In this document: positions 36,154-48,019 of the stretch, piece after piece
Numbering within the stretch: the first letter of the stretch is position 1
Layout: the number at the start of each line of letters is the position of its first letter
Origin: Conus ventricosus
Lineage: Eukaryota > Mollusca > Gastropoda > Neogastropoda > Conidae
Length of the DNA: 64,000 bases
Reading direction: 5' to 3'
NCBI GenBank assembly: GCA_018398815.1
Contig: CM031618.1
Span: 55,817,636 to 55,881,635, forward strand
Made by a program: the position numbers and the translations under genes
The notes under the pieces: generated by a model
Database searches by the model: none
What the model was told of the DNA's origin: nothing
The model's input: only the letters and a program-made list of their open reading frames with translations

Positions 36154-36558
36154 TCTCCACGTCTATGGCCTTAGCCGGGGTCACCGGTATCAGCGAGTCC
36201 ATGGGGTCTGTCTTTGGATGGACGTAGTGTCGCCCTCCAGAGGGAGAGCTCACTTACGGCGGCTCTACGACTAAGCAATTATTGTCATCAGGAGGAGGCT
36301 CAGTATGTGGTGTCCTGCATATGTTGGATCAGAACAGGCGCCACTGAACTCCACCAAAGTGACTTGGTGGCAGTGCAGTGTCTCCTCCGGTCGGTTGCCT
36401 CTTGACGACTTGATATTGATTGCTCCCTGTGGATTGCCGGTGCTGGGGCTGCGGTGGGACTGGCCGGGCTGTGGCTGTGGACAGGTGTCAGAATGAGCAG
36501 CATTGGTGCAGTGCCACTCAGGTGGCACAGAATATGGGACAGCAAAAAAAAAAAAAAA
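36154..36558 (+). mobile_element. Retroposon family B, 5'-truncated copy with target duplication
   Basis: The body matches the 3' half of the full copy (40871-41721) in the opposite orientation and ends in a run of A at 36543-36558. The exact 11-bp direct repeat GCACAGACTGT (36143-36153 and 36559-36569) flanks it. The tRNA-like head is absent, as expected for truncation during target-primed reverse transcription. Confidence 0.9.
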
Positions 36559-36569
36559 GCACAGACTGT

Positions 36570-37227
36570 AAGTGTACAGCAATAAAAACTCTGTCGTTAT
36601 CGAAACAGTTCAAACAAGCTTCCTCTGTAATAATCCTAAACAATGAATAACCTTTTTCGCTTGAAGGTACTGCTCACTTAAAACTAGGTTGGTAGCCAGC
36701 ATCTGATTTGAGCTCATACGGCTAACAAATGGCAAGTGAACTGTATCGCTTCATGACGCTGCTTTGTGACGCATTAACCTTCTCCAAGGCCACATCCATC
36801 AGGATGCCTTCCCAAAGGTCACACAGCCAGACCAGACAATCCTGAGAGAAAATTCTATGCTGACCTGCAAGATTTGTGTAGACCAGTTGCATAGATGACG
36901 ACGGCTAGTATGGTTTTTTAACATTTGTTTAAAAAAAAACCCAGCACACACATCCACTTTCTGATTCCCTCAATTGCCGGAATGCTGATTGCGATGCCAA
37001 AGTCTGTATGATTCTTTATCTTGCATACTTAGAAGACAAGATGAATGCAAAGAAAGAAAATAAATGAACAGCAGTTCATAAGTTGCTGGAACGCTGTGTG
37101 ATGTGTGACTCTTGTATGTTGCAGATTTAGAAGAAAAAGTAATTGCAAGAAAAATAAACAGATGTTGATAAGCTACTCAGAACTGGAAAGAAACAACTGT
37201 CCAGAAATGAAGAAGCATAGATACTAG
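36570..37227. other. Unassigned intergenic sequence
   Basis: No gene or repeat was recognised. Confidence 0.5.
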
Positions 37228-37408
37228 ATAATAATAATAATAATAATAATGTGCATTTCTTGCGCCTAATCTTTAAAGCCCTAAGCGCTTACAATAAAGA
37301 ATAAATAAAGAATAAATAAATCAAGAGAAGCAACCAATATGATAAACAACAAAAGGCAATCTTCCAAACACACACACACAACATTTCTACATGCTTAAGC
37401 TGAGCACA

Positions 37409-37450
<42 letters not shown>

Positions 37451-39990
37451 GACAACCACACAAACACACACACACGCCAGGTGTAGGGTACATCTGCTTT
37501 CGACAGAAAGAGGGGAAGGGTCATGACTGGAAGAGGGTAGTCTTAAGAGAAGACTTGAAGGAAGAGAGGGAAGTCGCAGAGCGGAGAGATAAAGGGAGGT
37601 TATTCCAACAACAGGGGCCTGGAAAGAGAACGAACGTTCACCGAGGGTCCTAGTGCGGAACCGAGGAATTTGGAGAAGAGAAGTGTCAGAGGAAGAACGT
37701 AGCTGTCTAAGAGGTTTGTAGGTATTCAGAGATCAGCAAGATAGGATGGGCTAAACCACTGAAAGATTTGTGGCAGAGCAAAGAAAGCTTGTATTCAATT
37801 CTTTTGCCTACTGGGAGCCAGTGGAGAAAATCAAGCAAGGAGCCGAGTGAGAAAATTTGGAGCGTTTCAATACTAGTCGGGCAGCACTGTTTTGAATTTT
37901 GCCAAGAAGATTCTGTGGGCAACCAGCAAGAAGAGAATTACAGTAATCCAAGCGAGAAAGAACAAAAGCAGAAATGAGAGTTTTGGTGGCATCATCGGAG
38001 AGAAGATGACGAACAGAAGAAATACGGCGAAGTTCCAGATAGCAAGCACGACAGACAGAGGAAATTGACTTTGAAAGGATAGAGTTTGGTCCAGTGTGAC
38101 CCCAAGATTACGGACAGTTGAAGAAGTCCGAATGACTGAATTATCTAGTTGGACAGATGAGGGAAGGCAGTTTGTAGACAATAATCTTTTAGATGCTATG
38201 AAAATCAGTTCGGTCTTGTCGGTGTTCAGTTGAAGTTTGTTGTCAATCATCCAAGCTTTGATATCAGAAAAACATGCCTGAGTTCGTTCAATGATAGAGG
38301 GGAGCTGAGAAATATCGTCAGAGGTGTAGATTTGGTTGTCGTCAGAGAAACAGTGGTGGGAGATGCCATGATGAGTGACAATGTCAGAGATAGGCTGTGT
38401 ATAAAGAACGAAGAGAATGGGGCCCCAAGACTGAGCCCTGGGGGACTCCATACTCCAAGTCAGCTGACTGAGAAGAGAAACCATTCACAGAGACAGTCTG
38501 AGTACGACCCCAAAGATAGGATCTAAACCAGGAAAGAGCTGTGCCAGAGATGCCAAATGTATGCTCAAGCCTAGACAGAAGGGTACTGTGATCTATAGTG
38601 TCAAAAGCGGCAGACAGGTCTAACAAGGACAGCAGAGAGACTTTACCATCGTCAAGAGCAGAGATAGGTCGTTGACAATTTTGAGGAGAGCGGTTTCTGT
38701 GCTATGGCCAGCCTGATAGGCAGATTGCAAAGGATAGAGAAGATTGTTACGCTCAAGATGTTCATGAAGTTGGAGAAGAGCAATCTTTTCAATTATCTTC
38801 GACAGAAAGGATAAGTTGGAAACAGGATGATAGTTTTTCAAAATCTCAGGATCAAGAGAGGGTTTCTTTAGCAGGGGTCGAATAACAGAGTGTTTTAGTT
38901 CAGAGGGGAAACAACCAGAGGTAAGTGAATCATTGACAATGGTAGTGATGAAAGGCATCAAATCATCAATTACACCACATAGCAGGGAGGATGGGAGGGG
39001 TCAAGCACACAAGTCTTAATGGTAGTATTCTTAATCACATCTCTAACTAATGACTGAGTAACAGGTTCAAAAGAAAAGAGTGGAATGCCAGAGAAAATGT
39101 CAAAGTGGATATCAGGAACAGTTGCTGTCTGAGAGTCTATATTCTCCCGGATCGACTCGATTTTGCCGACAAAGAAATCACAAAATTTATGTGGCAGATC
39201 AGAGGGACAGACAGAAGATGGAAGAGGAGAGGATTTAATTCTCCCTGTGAGTGTGTTTGTGAGGTTGAACAATTGCTTGCTCGAAGTGCATGCAAGTATT
39301 TTGGCATTGTAGAATGCTGATTTGGCTTGCTGCACAATTTCATTGACAACATTGTTTGCAACACGTAAGATCTGTTTATGGACCTCAAGACCGCTCTTAA
39401 TCCATTGTCTCTCAGCCCCACGCCTAACACGTTTAGCGTCCAGAACTTGCGGGGCAACTGCTGGAAACCAAGGCGAAGGTGGGCGGCTGGAGATCTTCCG
39501 TCGAAGAACAGAGCATGACGATCAAGAACGTCCTGGATAAGGGTATGGAACAGTTCAGCAGAAAGAGCAGGTGATGACTGAAGACAAAACAGCAGGTCAG
39601 CCCGGAACGCATCAAGGTCCACAGATGCAAAGTCCCTGGTTTCAACGAACCTGGGAGATTTGACAGGAACAGAAATGTTGAGCTTGGCTAAGATGGCATG
39701 GTGGTCAGAGGTCAGGGTCAAACTGGTGGTGGCTGAGTCAACCAGGTCACCATCAGGATGAATGACCCAGTCCAGGATGTGACCCGATCTGTGAGTGGAG
39801 GAAGAGACAGACTGACGCAGACCAAAGGACTCAGGAGGTCCTTCAGTCGTGCAGTGAAGTTGTTGGAGGGATTGTCCCAGTGGAAGTTGAAATCCCCGAC
39901 CAAAACTGAGTGGCCTTTCACAGAGTTCATGAAGTCCAGCAGAAGTCTCAACAGTCCCATAAGATGGTGAAAACTTGGGGCATGGTCAGA
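37228..39990 (-). mobile_element. L2/CR1-type LINE, 5'-truncated and broken
   Basis: On the minus strand from right to left come the end of an apurinic-type endonuclease (GHSVLVGDFNFHWDN, then TSDHHAILAK), a linker, and reverse transcriptase blocks (LLKKPSLDPEILKNYHPVSN, LDLSAAFDTIDHS, FGISGTALSWFRSYL). The catalytic box appears as FSDD instead of YADD or FADD. Several frameshifts separate the pieces. The 3' UTR ends in an (ATT)n tail (plus strand ATAATAATAAT from 37228), typical of L2-like elements. A (CA)n run at 37409-37447 lies inside the 3' UTR. It ends about 150 bp downstream of the DDX47 polyadenylation signal. Confidence 0.85.
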
Positions 39991-40008
39991 CTGCAAATAT
40001 ATTTGCAG
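39991..40008. repeat. 18-bp perfect palindrome at the LINE border
   Basis: CTGCAAATATATTTGCAG lies exactly where the LINE homology ends. It may be chance. Confidence 0.6.
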
Positions 40009-40144
40009 TGAAATTTAGTGCCTTGCACTTTTCAGGGCCATTATTGAGGCATAAAACTGACTGTCTCATAGCCTAGAAATTACAGTATGCACACAACAAT
40101 ACCAAACTGAAAAGTCACACTCCAACATGCACATTCTTACAGAT

Positions 40145-40150
40145 TTTATT
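40145..40150 (-). promoter_or_regulatory. DDX47: Candidate polyadenylation signal of DDX47
   Basis: AATAAA on the minus strand (TTTATT on plus) lies about 170 bases downstream of the DDX47 stop codon, followed by a GT-rich stretch. It would give a short 3' UTR. Confidence 0.6.
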
Positions 40151-40317
40151 ATCACAAACATCTCTTTACATCAGCACTAATCACAGATGCATATCACCAC
40201 TCGTTTTTCAGACTTTTTCACATCATCGATCCAGTTCAGTCATGCTTCACACTCGAGCCAAGTCCCAAAGCCGATCCACCAGAGTGGTGATTGAATCACG
40301 CACTCCAGTCTTTTTAC

Positions 40318-40440
40318 TCAGTTCCTCCTCTTTTTCTTGTTCTTGTTGGCAAACTTTTTCTTGATGTGATCGCCTTCATTGTCCTCATCGTCGTCGTCGC
40401 CTCTCTTTCGTTTCTTCTTGTGGTTGGCTTCGCTTTGCTC
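40318..40440 (-). CDS. DDX47: DDX47 last exon: basic and acidic C-terminal tail
   Basis: The exon encodes 40 residues, EQSEANHKKKRKRGDDDDED followed by NEGDHIKKKFANKNKKKRRN, then TGA (40318-40320 on plus as TCA). DDX47 proteins end in such a lysine-rich tail with an acidic patch, which acts in nucleolar localisation and RNA contacts. The acceptor CTGCAG and the phase 0 join to the previous exon are clean. The tail is shorter than the human one. Confidence 0.92.
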   Translation of the reverse strand, partial: EQSEANHKKKRKRGDDDDEDNEGDHIKKKFANKNKKKRRN

Positions 40441-40458
40441 CTGCAGACACAGCAGATG

Positions 40459-41851
40459 TAATAATAATAATAATAATGAATACTTATATAGCGCCTATTC
40501 TCGGCTAGAGGCCAAGCTCTAAGCGCTTTACAATCAACACTCGTTTACACAACAGCCTGCCTACCTGGGTAGTGCCGACTGAAGAGCTGCCAGCCGGCGC
40601 TTCATTCAGTCGTTTCCCGTGTCATCCAGTCAGTATCGTTCAATATTGTTCACTCATTTTCCTTACTTCCTTCATTCTTTCCATTTCTCACGCAGGGTGC
40701 ATGCTATGTGTAACGTGTCATCCATATCAACGGCCAAACTGGCCTACTTTTCCGAAAGTTGGTGATGGGATTTTACGTGTGTGCAAGATGTTATGCGTGC
40801 GTTCACACACGGAACCTCGGTTTATAGTCTCAATCGAAGGACTGTATGGGAAATGGAGTCAGAACCAATGGTTTTTTTTTTTTTTTGCTGTCCCAACCTC
40901 TGCGCCACCTCAGAGGTGGTGCACCCACGCCGCTCATTCCGACACCCCGTCCACAGCCACAGCCCGATCGGCCCCGCCGCAGCCCCGGCACCAGCAATCC
41001 ACAGGGAGCAGTCAATGTCAAGTCGTTAAGAGGCAACCCACCGGAGGAGACATTGCACTGCTGCCGAGTCACTTCGGTGGTGTTCAGTGGCGCCTGTTCT
41101 GATCTAACATAGCAGGACACCACCTACTAAGCCCCCTAATGATGACAATAACTGCTTAGTCGCGGAGCCGGCGTGAGTGAGCTCTCCCTCCGGAGGGCGC
41201 CACCACGTCCGTCCACCGACAGACCCCATGGATCCGCCGATACCGGTGACCCCGACGGAACTGAACCAAAGCCACAGACGTGGAGAGGACATCGAAATTG
41301 AGGTCACCATGAGAGCAGGGCATGAAGGGCCACAGAATTTGAGACATTTTTTTAAAGCTGATCAATGAGAATGAGGATGATTAAGATGATGCTACGGATT
41401 TCCATTTCGGTCTGAGACTACATGACAGGGCTATACTCTACGCTTCCTTTCATAATATATCCCGGCGTCAACCAGGCCCGAGAGATACAGGCACCTGCAG
41501 CGTTGGTCAGGAAATTTGAGCAACACTCTCAAAAACGCTTCCATTAAGTGGATGAAACTCGACTGTGTGGTCCCAGTCTTCCCAACTGAGTCCACAGCAA
41601 ACTCAACTCTGGGTAGGAGCCGGTCGGGGCAGAAAAACCCACATGACTTCTGATGGGATTCGAACCCACGACCTCCCAGCCGGGAGTCCGCGACGGTAAC
41701 CACTTCGCCACGGCGGCTGGTAGAACCAATGTTAATTCCGAGGGAAAAATCCCCCTGTACTGAAACGCCCCGGCAGAGGTTCGAACCTGCAACCCCAGGA
41801 TCACCAAGATTACGAGTCCGGCGCTCTACAAACTGAGCTATTCCTGTGTTG
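40459..41851 (-). mobile_element. SINE family A with (ATT)n tail, split by a nested retroposon
   Basis: On the minus strand the tRNA-like head is at the right (AGGAATAGCTCAGTTTGTAG). The body follows and is interrupted by the family B element at 40871-41721. It then ends in AAGCGCTTAGAGCTTGG and a (TTA)n tail at 40459-40478. Without the insertion it is about 540 bp. This is the most complete copy of the family in the window, and its tail matches the ends of the L2-type LINEs. It lies in the last DDX47 intron. Confidence 0.88.
40871..41721 (-). mobile_element. Full-length retroposon family B (851 bp) nested in a SINE
   Basis: The right end is a tRNA-like head on the minus strand (CCAGCCGCCGTGGCGAAGTG, B box GTGGGTTCGAATCCC). 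The left end is the A tail (T run 40872-40886). The 10-bp direct repeat AGAACCAATG (40861-40870 and 41722-41731) is a target duplication. Joining the two sides restores the body of the host SINE as seen in the 29140 and 32804 copies. At about 850 bp it is long for a SINE. The region between head and tail has no recognised coding. Confidence 0.92.
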
Positions 41852-42481
41852 AATAAGGTGATAGGAAAGGAGAGAATCACTTATTCCAATCCTGCTTTTT
41901 TACTAAAAAGAAAATGTTTGTTCTCTGCAGTCAGTTCTATGAAAAAAAACCAACCTCTCAAATGAGGGGCTGTGCGTATTTCCATAATGTCCAATTCAGA
42001 GGCAACTGTTCATGAACATGTGCTTTCATCAACTTGCCCATTATATTTCTTTTCCCTTTTGCTTCTGGTCACATATTCTTTTCTTCTTGCAGGACTCTGC
42101 AGTGCTGAAGTTTCACATGGTGTGAGAAATTCTACTTACCATACATCAGTTATAGCTTTAAATTCTGTTTGCAAGAAAAAAAAAAAACGTTTTCAATTCT
42201 CCAAATGTTTTTTATCATCAGTTTCAATGATGTGGTGGGGATTGTATATTCTTTTTCTTCTGCAATCCAATCATCAGACCTGATTTACCTTAGGTTTGCT
42301 ATACTTGTACTTTTCAACCAAAAATGAGTGCGTTTCCTTCCAAGAGCGTGTACAAAAGTCCAATTTTGGGGGGTAAAAAGCCAGAGGTGGTGAGGGGGAG
42401 ATGGTGGGGTGGGGGAAGGGTTAGGGAGGGGTATTCATTTCCACCTAGCCTCACACAGCAGAGGTTTCTTCTTCCAGGTAA
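41852..42481. other. DDX47 last intron, unassigned part
   Basis: A/T-rich intronic sequence, no feature recognised. Confidence 0.5.
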
Positions 42482-42537
42482 TGTAACTACCTGATTGGCA
42501 TAACTACCTGATTGGCATAACTACCTGATTGGCATAA
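42482..42537. repeat. 17-bp unit, three copies
   Basis: Three tandem copies of TAACTACCTGATTGGCA in the last DDX47 intron. Confidence 0.95.
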
Positions 42538-42898
42538 TTATGGTTAAAAAAAAGGTTCTTTCTAACACAAATTACTTTAAAACATGAGTCAGCAGCATAC
42601 TATTCATGCTCTTTTTCTGTTTTTTTTTTTAATGCTTCAGGACACAATGTCGGAAAAACAGACACAGCTTGATGCGATTTTGAGAGCTGTAGTTACCAGA
42701 AGTTGTCACCCTTTGGTCAAAGCCCTCTTCATAGTTACACCTCACAAGTACTATTACCTATCAAGCACTTATCCCTAGAATTTTTCTTCGACTTTTTTTT
42801 TCTCATCGTTCCGCATTTTCTTCATATTTTCACCAAATGTGTACAAAATAGTGCAAATCCATATGAGTAGTAATCGGGTATGAATCACACACACTTAC

Positions 42899-43028
42899 CA
42901 GTCTGGCGATGCGCTGTGCCTCTGACACGCGTTCCTGAAACTGCATGACCTCGTTCTTTTCCGTGGGGTACAGGGGCAACTTCTTCCCGATCAGGTGTTC
43001 GATACGCTGATATAATTCAACGTCATAC
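42899..43028 (-). CDS. DDX47: DDX47 exon: end of helicase domain and linker
   Basis: The exon encodes YDVELYQRIEHLIGKKLPLY followed by PTEKNEVMQFQERVSEAQRI and ARL. This is the highly characteristic segment after motif VI in DDX47 (YDVEL[FY]QRIEHLIGKKLP), which separates it from other DEAD-box helicases. The first base completes a glutamine codon with the upstream exon (CA|G). The donor is CTG then GTAAGT. Confidence 0.96.
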
Positions 43029-43662
43029 CTGGACATTGAATAAACCCATAGAGTTGTTTGGAATCAATAGAGCTGATTTTGAGGTCTGACTTCTCAACAT
43101 GCACCTTTTAACTGTATACATGCATCATAAGTTTTCAACAGCATTTGTTTATCAGGTATGTTCATTTAAAGTTTTAAAACGTAGTGCTTGACTTTTTGCA
43201 TGCAATATAATCATAAGTGATCATTAAACGATTTTATTTTGCCCCCCCCCCCCCCCCCTTTCTTTCCATCTGTAAAAAGCATACATTTTTCCCCAGGATA
43301 TGAACAGATATTTTTGACAAACTGAATGCATAAAATAAAGACCATACTGCCCAAGTATGAGTGGAACACAAAGAAAAAAACATAGCAAGAGACTGATAAA
43401 CCGAAAGAGACTGAGCGAGATGTGATTACATGCATACTTCTATGGACACACACTAACAAATGTACAATGTATATAAAAAGATACAGAGAGAAAGACATAA
43501 GACCACACAACCGACACCAAAAGTGCAAAACAGTGTGCAATCGTTGATCGTCACATCATCAAAGCTCCCTAAAAGAATAAAAACATTAAAATCACCCAAT
43601 ACCTCAGAACAGAAAGCAAGCAAACAAACAACCCAAAGCAAAATAAAACAAACAAACAAAAA
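43029..43662. other. DDX47 intron, unassigned part
   Basis: Contains a C run at 43243-43258. Nothing else was recognised. Confidence 0.5.
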
Positions 43663-43880
43663 ACCTTACTGTGAGACAAAGGTGATACAAACAAGAAAAC
43701 AAAACTAAAATCAAACAAAGGTGATACAAACAAGAAAACAAAACTAAAATCAAACAAAGGTGATACAAACAAGGAAACAAAACTAAAATCAAACAAAGGT
43801 GATACAAACAAGGAAACAAAACTAAAATCAAACAAAGGTGATACAAACAAGGAAACAAAACTAAAATCAAACAAAGAAAA
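43663..43880. repeat. 39-bp tandem array seeded by a copied exon end
   Basis: Five units of GGTGATACAAACAAGAAAAC plus AAAACTAAAATCAAACAAA, with unit starts at 43681, 43720, 43759, 43798 and 43837. The array's far end (43663-43686) repeats the exon/intron border of the adjacent DDX47 exon in 23 of 24 bases, including a splice donor. Confidence 0.9.
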
Positions 43881-43887
43881 ACCGTAC

Positions 43888-44019
43888 TGTGAGACAAAGG
43901 TGATGGCTTGGCCGGAGCGGCCAGCACGGGCGGTACGTCCCACACGGTGCATGTAGTCCTTGGAGTGCGTGGGAATGTCCAGGTTCAGCACCACATCCAC
44001 GTGGGGGATGTCCAGACCT
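43888..44019 (-). CDS. DDX47: DDX47 exon: helicase motifs V-VI
   Basis: The exon encodes [20 protein letters not shown] followed by [20 protein letters not shown] and FVS. It contains the end of motif V (RGLD with the previous exon) and motif VI ([11 protein letters not shown]), whose arginines contact ATP. The exon begins with the last base of an arginine codon and ends with CA of a glutamine. The donor is CA then GTACGG, weaker than the copied donor GTAAGG found 218 bases downstream in the intron. Confidence 0.97.
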
Positions 44020-44445
44020 CTGCACGGACACACACCCCAAAATTTTTTTTGCCCCCATTGTCCATACATGCTAAGTTCAAAATTCCATGGGTTTCCCACT
44101 CCATTTTTGGAAATTTCCATGACTGTGTACTGACCATTTTTCATACAAAGAAACAAATTTTCACGTCTGCGTATTAACCCTTTTCCTTTCAAAGAAATAG
44201 ATTTGTTCTGTTATCTGAATGGCTGTTTCATTGACGATGTAACAGGCTAAGTCTTCCTGTGATTTCAGCACTCTGAGGAACATGTACCCATACCAAGTGT
44301 TTGTGTGTTTCTTGAAGGCTTTATCTTTAGTTTTTTGACTTTTCCATGACTTGGGCCATAATGCCAGAACTTACCAACCTTTGAAACACACATACATGGG
44401 TACAAACATGCGTTAAGAGTATATAAACATTCTCCCTTCGTTCTC
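44020..44445. other. DDX47 intron, unassigned part
   Basis: No feature recognised. Confidence 0.5.
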
Positions 44446-44549
44446 TCACACACACACATGCACACACACACACACACACACATGCACACACACACACGCA
44501 CACATACATGCATGCACACATACATGCACGCACACACACACACACACAC

Positions 44550-44586
<37 letters not shown>
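44446..44586. repeat. (CA)n microsatellite
   Basis: A CA run with CATG and CG interruptions in a DDX47 intron. Confidence 0.95.
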
Positions 44587-44588
<2 letters not shown>

Positions 44589-45129
44589 GTGAACAGTCCA
44601 GTTCATCATACTGCCAAGTCCTCTAAAGTTCCTTCAGCCTCTGGCATGTCCATACAGGACGGTCTCAGACTGGTCACGGTGCCGTGCATGCCCATTCTGG
44701 GCAAGATTCTGTTTTATGTCATCATTTAGTTGAACCTACCATATGGAGGCAAACTAAAGATGCACACATACACACAAACCTGTGCATGCCAGACAAAAAT
44801 CAAACACGAAACAATGAAAGTATTCCATTGTTACCACTGTGTTCAAGTCCTTGTTTTAATCCGTTTGCAGGAGACCTGAAACAACTGCTATCATGGTGTC
44901 ATACAGTGTGCTCTCAAACATAGCTGAAAACACTTTACCTGAACCTGAAGAGACTGAAACTTTCTTTTTGAGGGCTAGCCAAATTTGGGGTTAGCTAAAA
45001 TTTGAGATTAACCAAATGAAGCAGCTGGATTGAATCAATCCGGCTGACTGAAAGTTCAGTTCATCTGTTTGTTGAGTGAAGTGTGCTCAACTGCAGATCC
45101 ATACACACACACTCACACCACACTCTCAC

Positions 45130-45206
45130 CTGCTGGCAACGTCTGTGGCGATGAGAATGGACCGATCCTTGGTTTTGAATTTATTCAGAGCCCCCAGTCG
45201 CTTGGC
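45130..45206 (-). CDS. DDX47: DDX47 exon: helicase motif V region
   Basis: The exon encodes [20 protein letters not shown] followed by TDVAS and two bases of the next arginine. The TDVA(S)R motif is motif V of DEAD-box helicases, which senses RNA and ATP. The acceptor ATGCAG and donor AGCAG then GTGAGA are good. The upstream intron is 9.2 kb and full of transposons. Confidence 0.95.
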
Positions 45207-45335
45207 CTGCATGGTAAGAAAGCAAGAAAAAAAAAGGTCAAATTTACCTTTCACTTATAACCTAGCCGACACCCTATCAGGACAGGAAACATTCTGTTTC
45301 CGTTTCTGTTTCACATCGTTAATAACAGCCCATAT

Positions 45336-45604
45336 ATAATAATAATAATAATAATAATGTGCGGACTTCTACAGCGCGGTTTCGTGGTCTACGACCGCGC
45401 TCACCGCGCTTTACATGAAGACATAAAAAGGTACAACATACACAAAATATAATAAGCTTTTGTCACCATGAACAATAACGTAAAAGCATTTAAATGAACA
45501 AGCAAATTAGAACAATAAAATTCACACATATAAGATTTATAGCTCATTTGTAAAACGATATGTCAACAAGGACAACCCGTTCGACACATACACACGCACG
45601 CACG

Positions 45605-45636
<32 letters not shown>

Positions 45637-48010
45637 GCAATATGACAAGATATAAAATGACTGATTACCTAATGTTTTGTTTTAAAAACAAGGACATTAA
45701 TAAAGATGGTGTTTATTTTGAATCATAATGCAGTTTAAATAAATATGTTTTTAATGCCTTTTTAAAACATGATTTTTGCTGAACAAAGCGGGTAGATTTG
45801 GGCAGTGAATTCCATTATCTTGGGGCAGCAAATGAAAAAGAACGTTCACCAAAAGTCTTAGTGCGAGTCCTCGGAATGCACAAAGTCAGATGATCTGTAG
45901 ACGAACGGAGTGGTCGGGATGGTGAGTAAATGCATAGCAGATCGGAAAAATAAGCTGGAGAAGACTTTGAGAAGAAATCGTGGCAAAGGAGGGATAGCTT
46001 ATACTGAATGCGTGCTTCAATTGGCAACCAGTGTAGGGTTTGCAACAAAGGTGTAACATGATCTCTTTTTTTTAGCCTTAAATACTAGTCTTGCAGCTGA
46101 ATTTTGCACCTTTTGTAGCTTATCTATAGATCTTTTAGGGCATCCCACTAAAAGGGCGTTGCAATAATCAAGTCTAGAGAGGACAAAGACACAGACTAAT
46201 GTTTTGTTGCTGCTATTGTGAGGTAGTGACGAATAGAACTAATCTGGCGTAGAGCTGCATAAGCTGATTTGCAAATGTGCGATGTGTGCCTGTCAAGTGA
46301 TAAGTCATCAGATATAATGAATCCTAGTTGTGTGCAAAAGGGGAGAGCGCAATATCAAAGTTTCCAATATGAATATTGGATGGTTTAGGACAGTGTAAGA
46401 AGGATTTCTTCGAGTGAATGAGATGTGCCTCAGTTTTATCATCATTTAACTTCAATTTATGTTCAGTCATCCAAGATTTTACCTGACTAATACAATTTTG
46501 CATATTCTGTATATTTTTATCTCTTTCCACTGGCTGACAAGAGCTGTAAAGTTGGGTGTCATCTGCATATGACAAGTTAGAGATGGACTGTCGTTCGATA
46601 AGAGCATGGAGAGGTTTTGTATACATAATAAATAGGACAGGACCCAGTACTGAGCCCTGGGGAACGCCAAAAGATAATGGTTCTGCCTTAGATAAGGAGT
46701 CATTTATGATGACAGACTGTGTGCAGTTTGTTAAATAGCTCTGAAACCAAGACAAGGCTGTTCCAGAAATGCCATAATGACAATGGAGAGTGTGAACAAG
46801 GAGAGAGTGATCAATAGTGTCAAAAGCTGCACTTAAGTCAAGCAAAGTCAACAAAGATACATCGCCACAATCCAGGGCAGACAGAATATCATTGGTGATC
46901 TTGATCAGTGCCGTCTCAGTACTGTGCGAGGGTCGGTAAGCAGACTGGTTAGGGCTGAGCAAAGAGTGTGTGTTTAAATAGTCAAAGAGCTGATCAAGAA
47001 CAACTTTCTCAATAACTTTTGACAAGAATGACAGGTTTGATACTGGACGATAGTTCTTTAAAAATATTTGATCTAGGATGACTTTTTCAATAGGGGTTTG
47101 ACTACAGCGGCCTTAAGTAATGATGGGAAACAGCCTGACAATAGACTTTCATTTACAATGTGGGTAAGGGTTGGGAGTAATTCGTCAAGACATTCAACCA
47201 GCAAAGGAGTTGGGATAGGGTCAAGAGAGCAACTGGTAGGTTTTGCCTTTAAAATGATTTTTCTGAGATCACTCTGTGATACAGAATTAAACATGTCAAA
47301 GTTAGAAACCACCACAGAATCAGAATTACAGGAGCCTATGGAGAAGGAGCCGCTTAGATGATCAAGTTTGGAACGAATGTCAGAGATCTTTGATGTAAAA
47401 TAATCACTAAAAACTTTTGGAAGCTGACTGAGGGGGACGAAGTGGGAAGGGCGAAGACTTAACGTTGCCCAGCAGTTTACCACACACTTTAAATAACTGT
47501 TTGACAGACTTACTCTCTATGACCTGAGCACTGTGATAGTTTTTGCTTTTTCAACAATTCTTGTAACTTTTCTTTTTGCAGTGGTATAAATCTGATTAAA
47601 AACAGTAAGCCCAGTTCTATTCTTTCTTCTCTCTGCATGGCGTCTCTCTCTCTTTGCCTCCCTAAGCTCTTCCTTGACACTGGGATACCATGGAGCAGAA
47701 TGTCCGGCCTTGACCTTACAGCGAGTGACAGGAGCATGTTTGTCCAGCACATTAGGCAGAGTGGAGTCTAACTGTTCCACTGAGGGGCACAGATCAGGCG
47801 ATACGGTCGAAGAAATGTCGTGCATGAAGGCTTCTTTGTCCAAGGCACGTAAGTTGCGGGCCTCTTTGTAGATGACAGGAGCTGGGGGAGTCTCTAAGAG
47901 GAGATCACAAAGAACGCCAAAATGGCCGGAGCTGAGTTCCTGTGATAATGAAGTGGATTGAACAATGTTGTCTTGAGGTCGGAACATAACCCAGTCAATA
48001 ATTTCATGAC
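45336..48010 (-). mobile_element. L2/CR1-type LINE with intact YADD box, 5'-truncated
   Basis: It starts on the minus strand with the last part of the endonuclease (IIDWVMFRPQDNIVQS). A linker follows, then an RT core open for over 230 residues: LDLSAAFDTIDHSLL, YGISGTALSWFQSYL, FGVPQGSVLGPVLF and the catalytic LSYADDTQLYSS. Frameshifts near 47050 and 47490 break the full frame. The 3' UTR ends in an (ATT)n tail (45336-45359 on plus), with a (CA)n run at 45593-45634. It is closely related in layout to the 37228 element but is clearly a different subfamily. It lies in the 9.2-kb DDX47 intron. Confidence 0.88.
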
Positions 48011-48019
48011 TGAAAATTC

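Noticed and set aside
43569..44192. 207-residue frame with repeated [12 protein letters not shown]
   Set aside because: This is read-through of a DDX47 exon into the 39-bp intronic tandem array.
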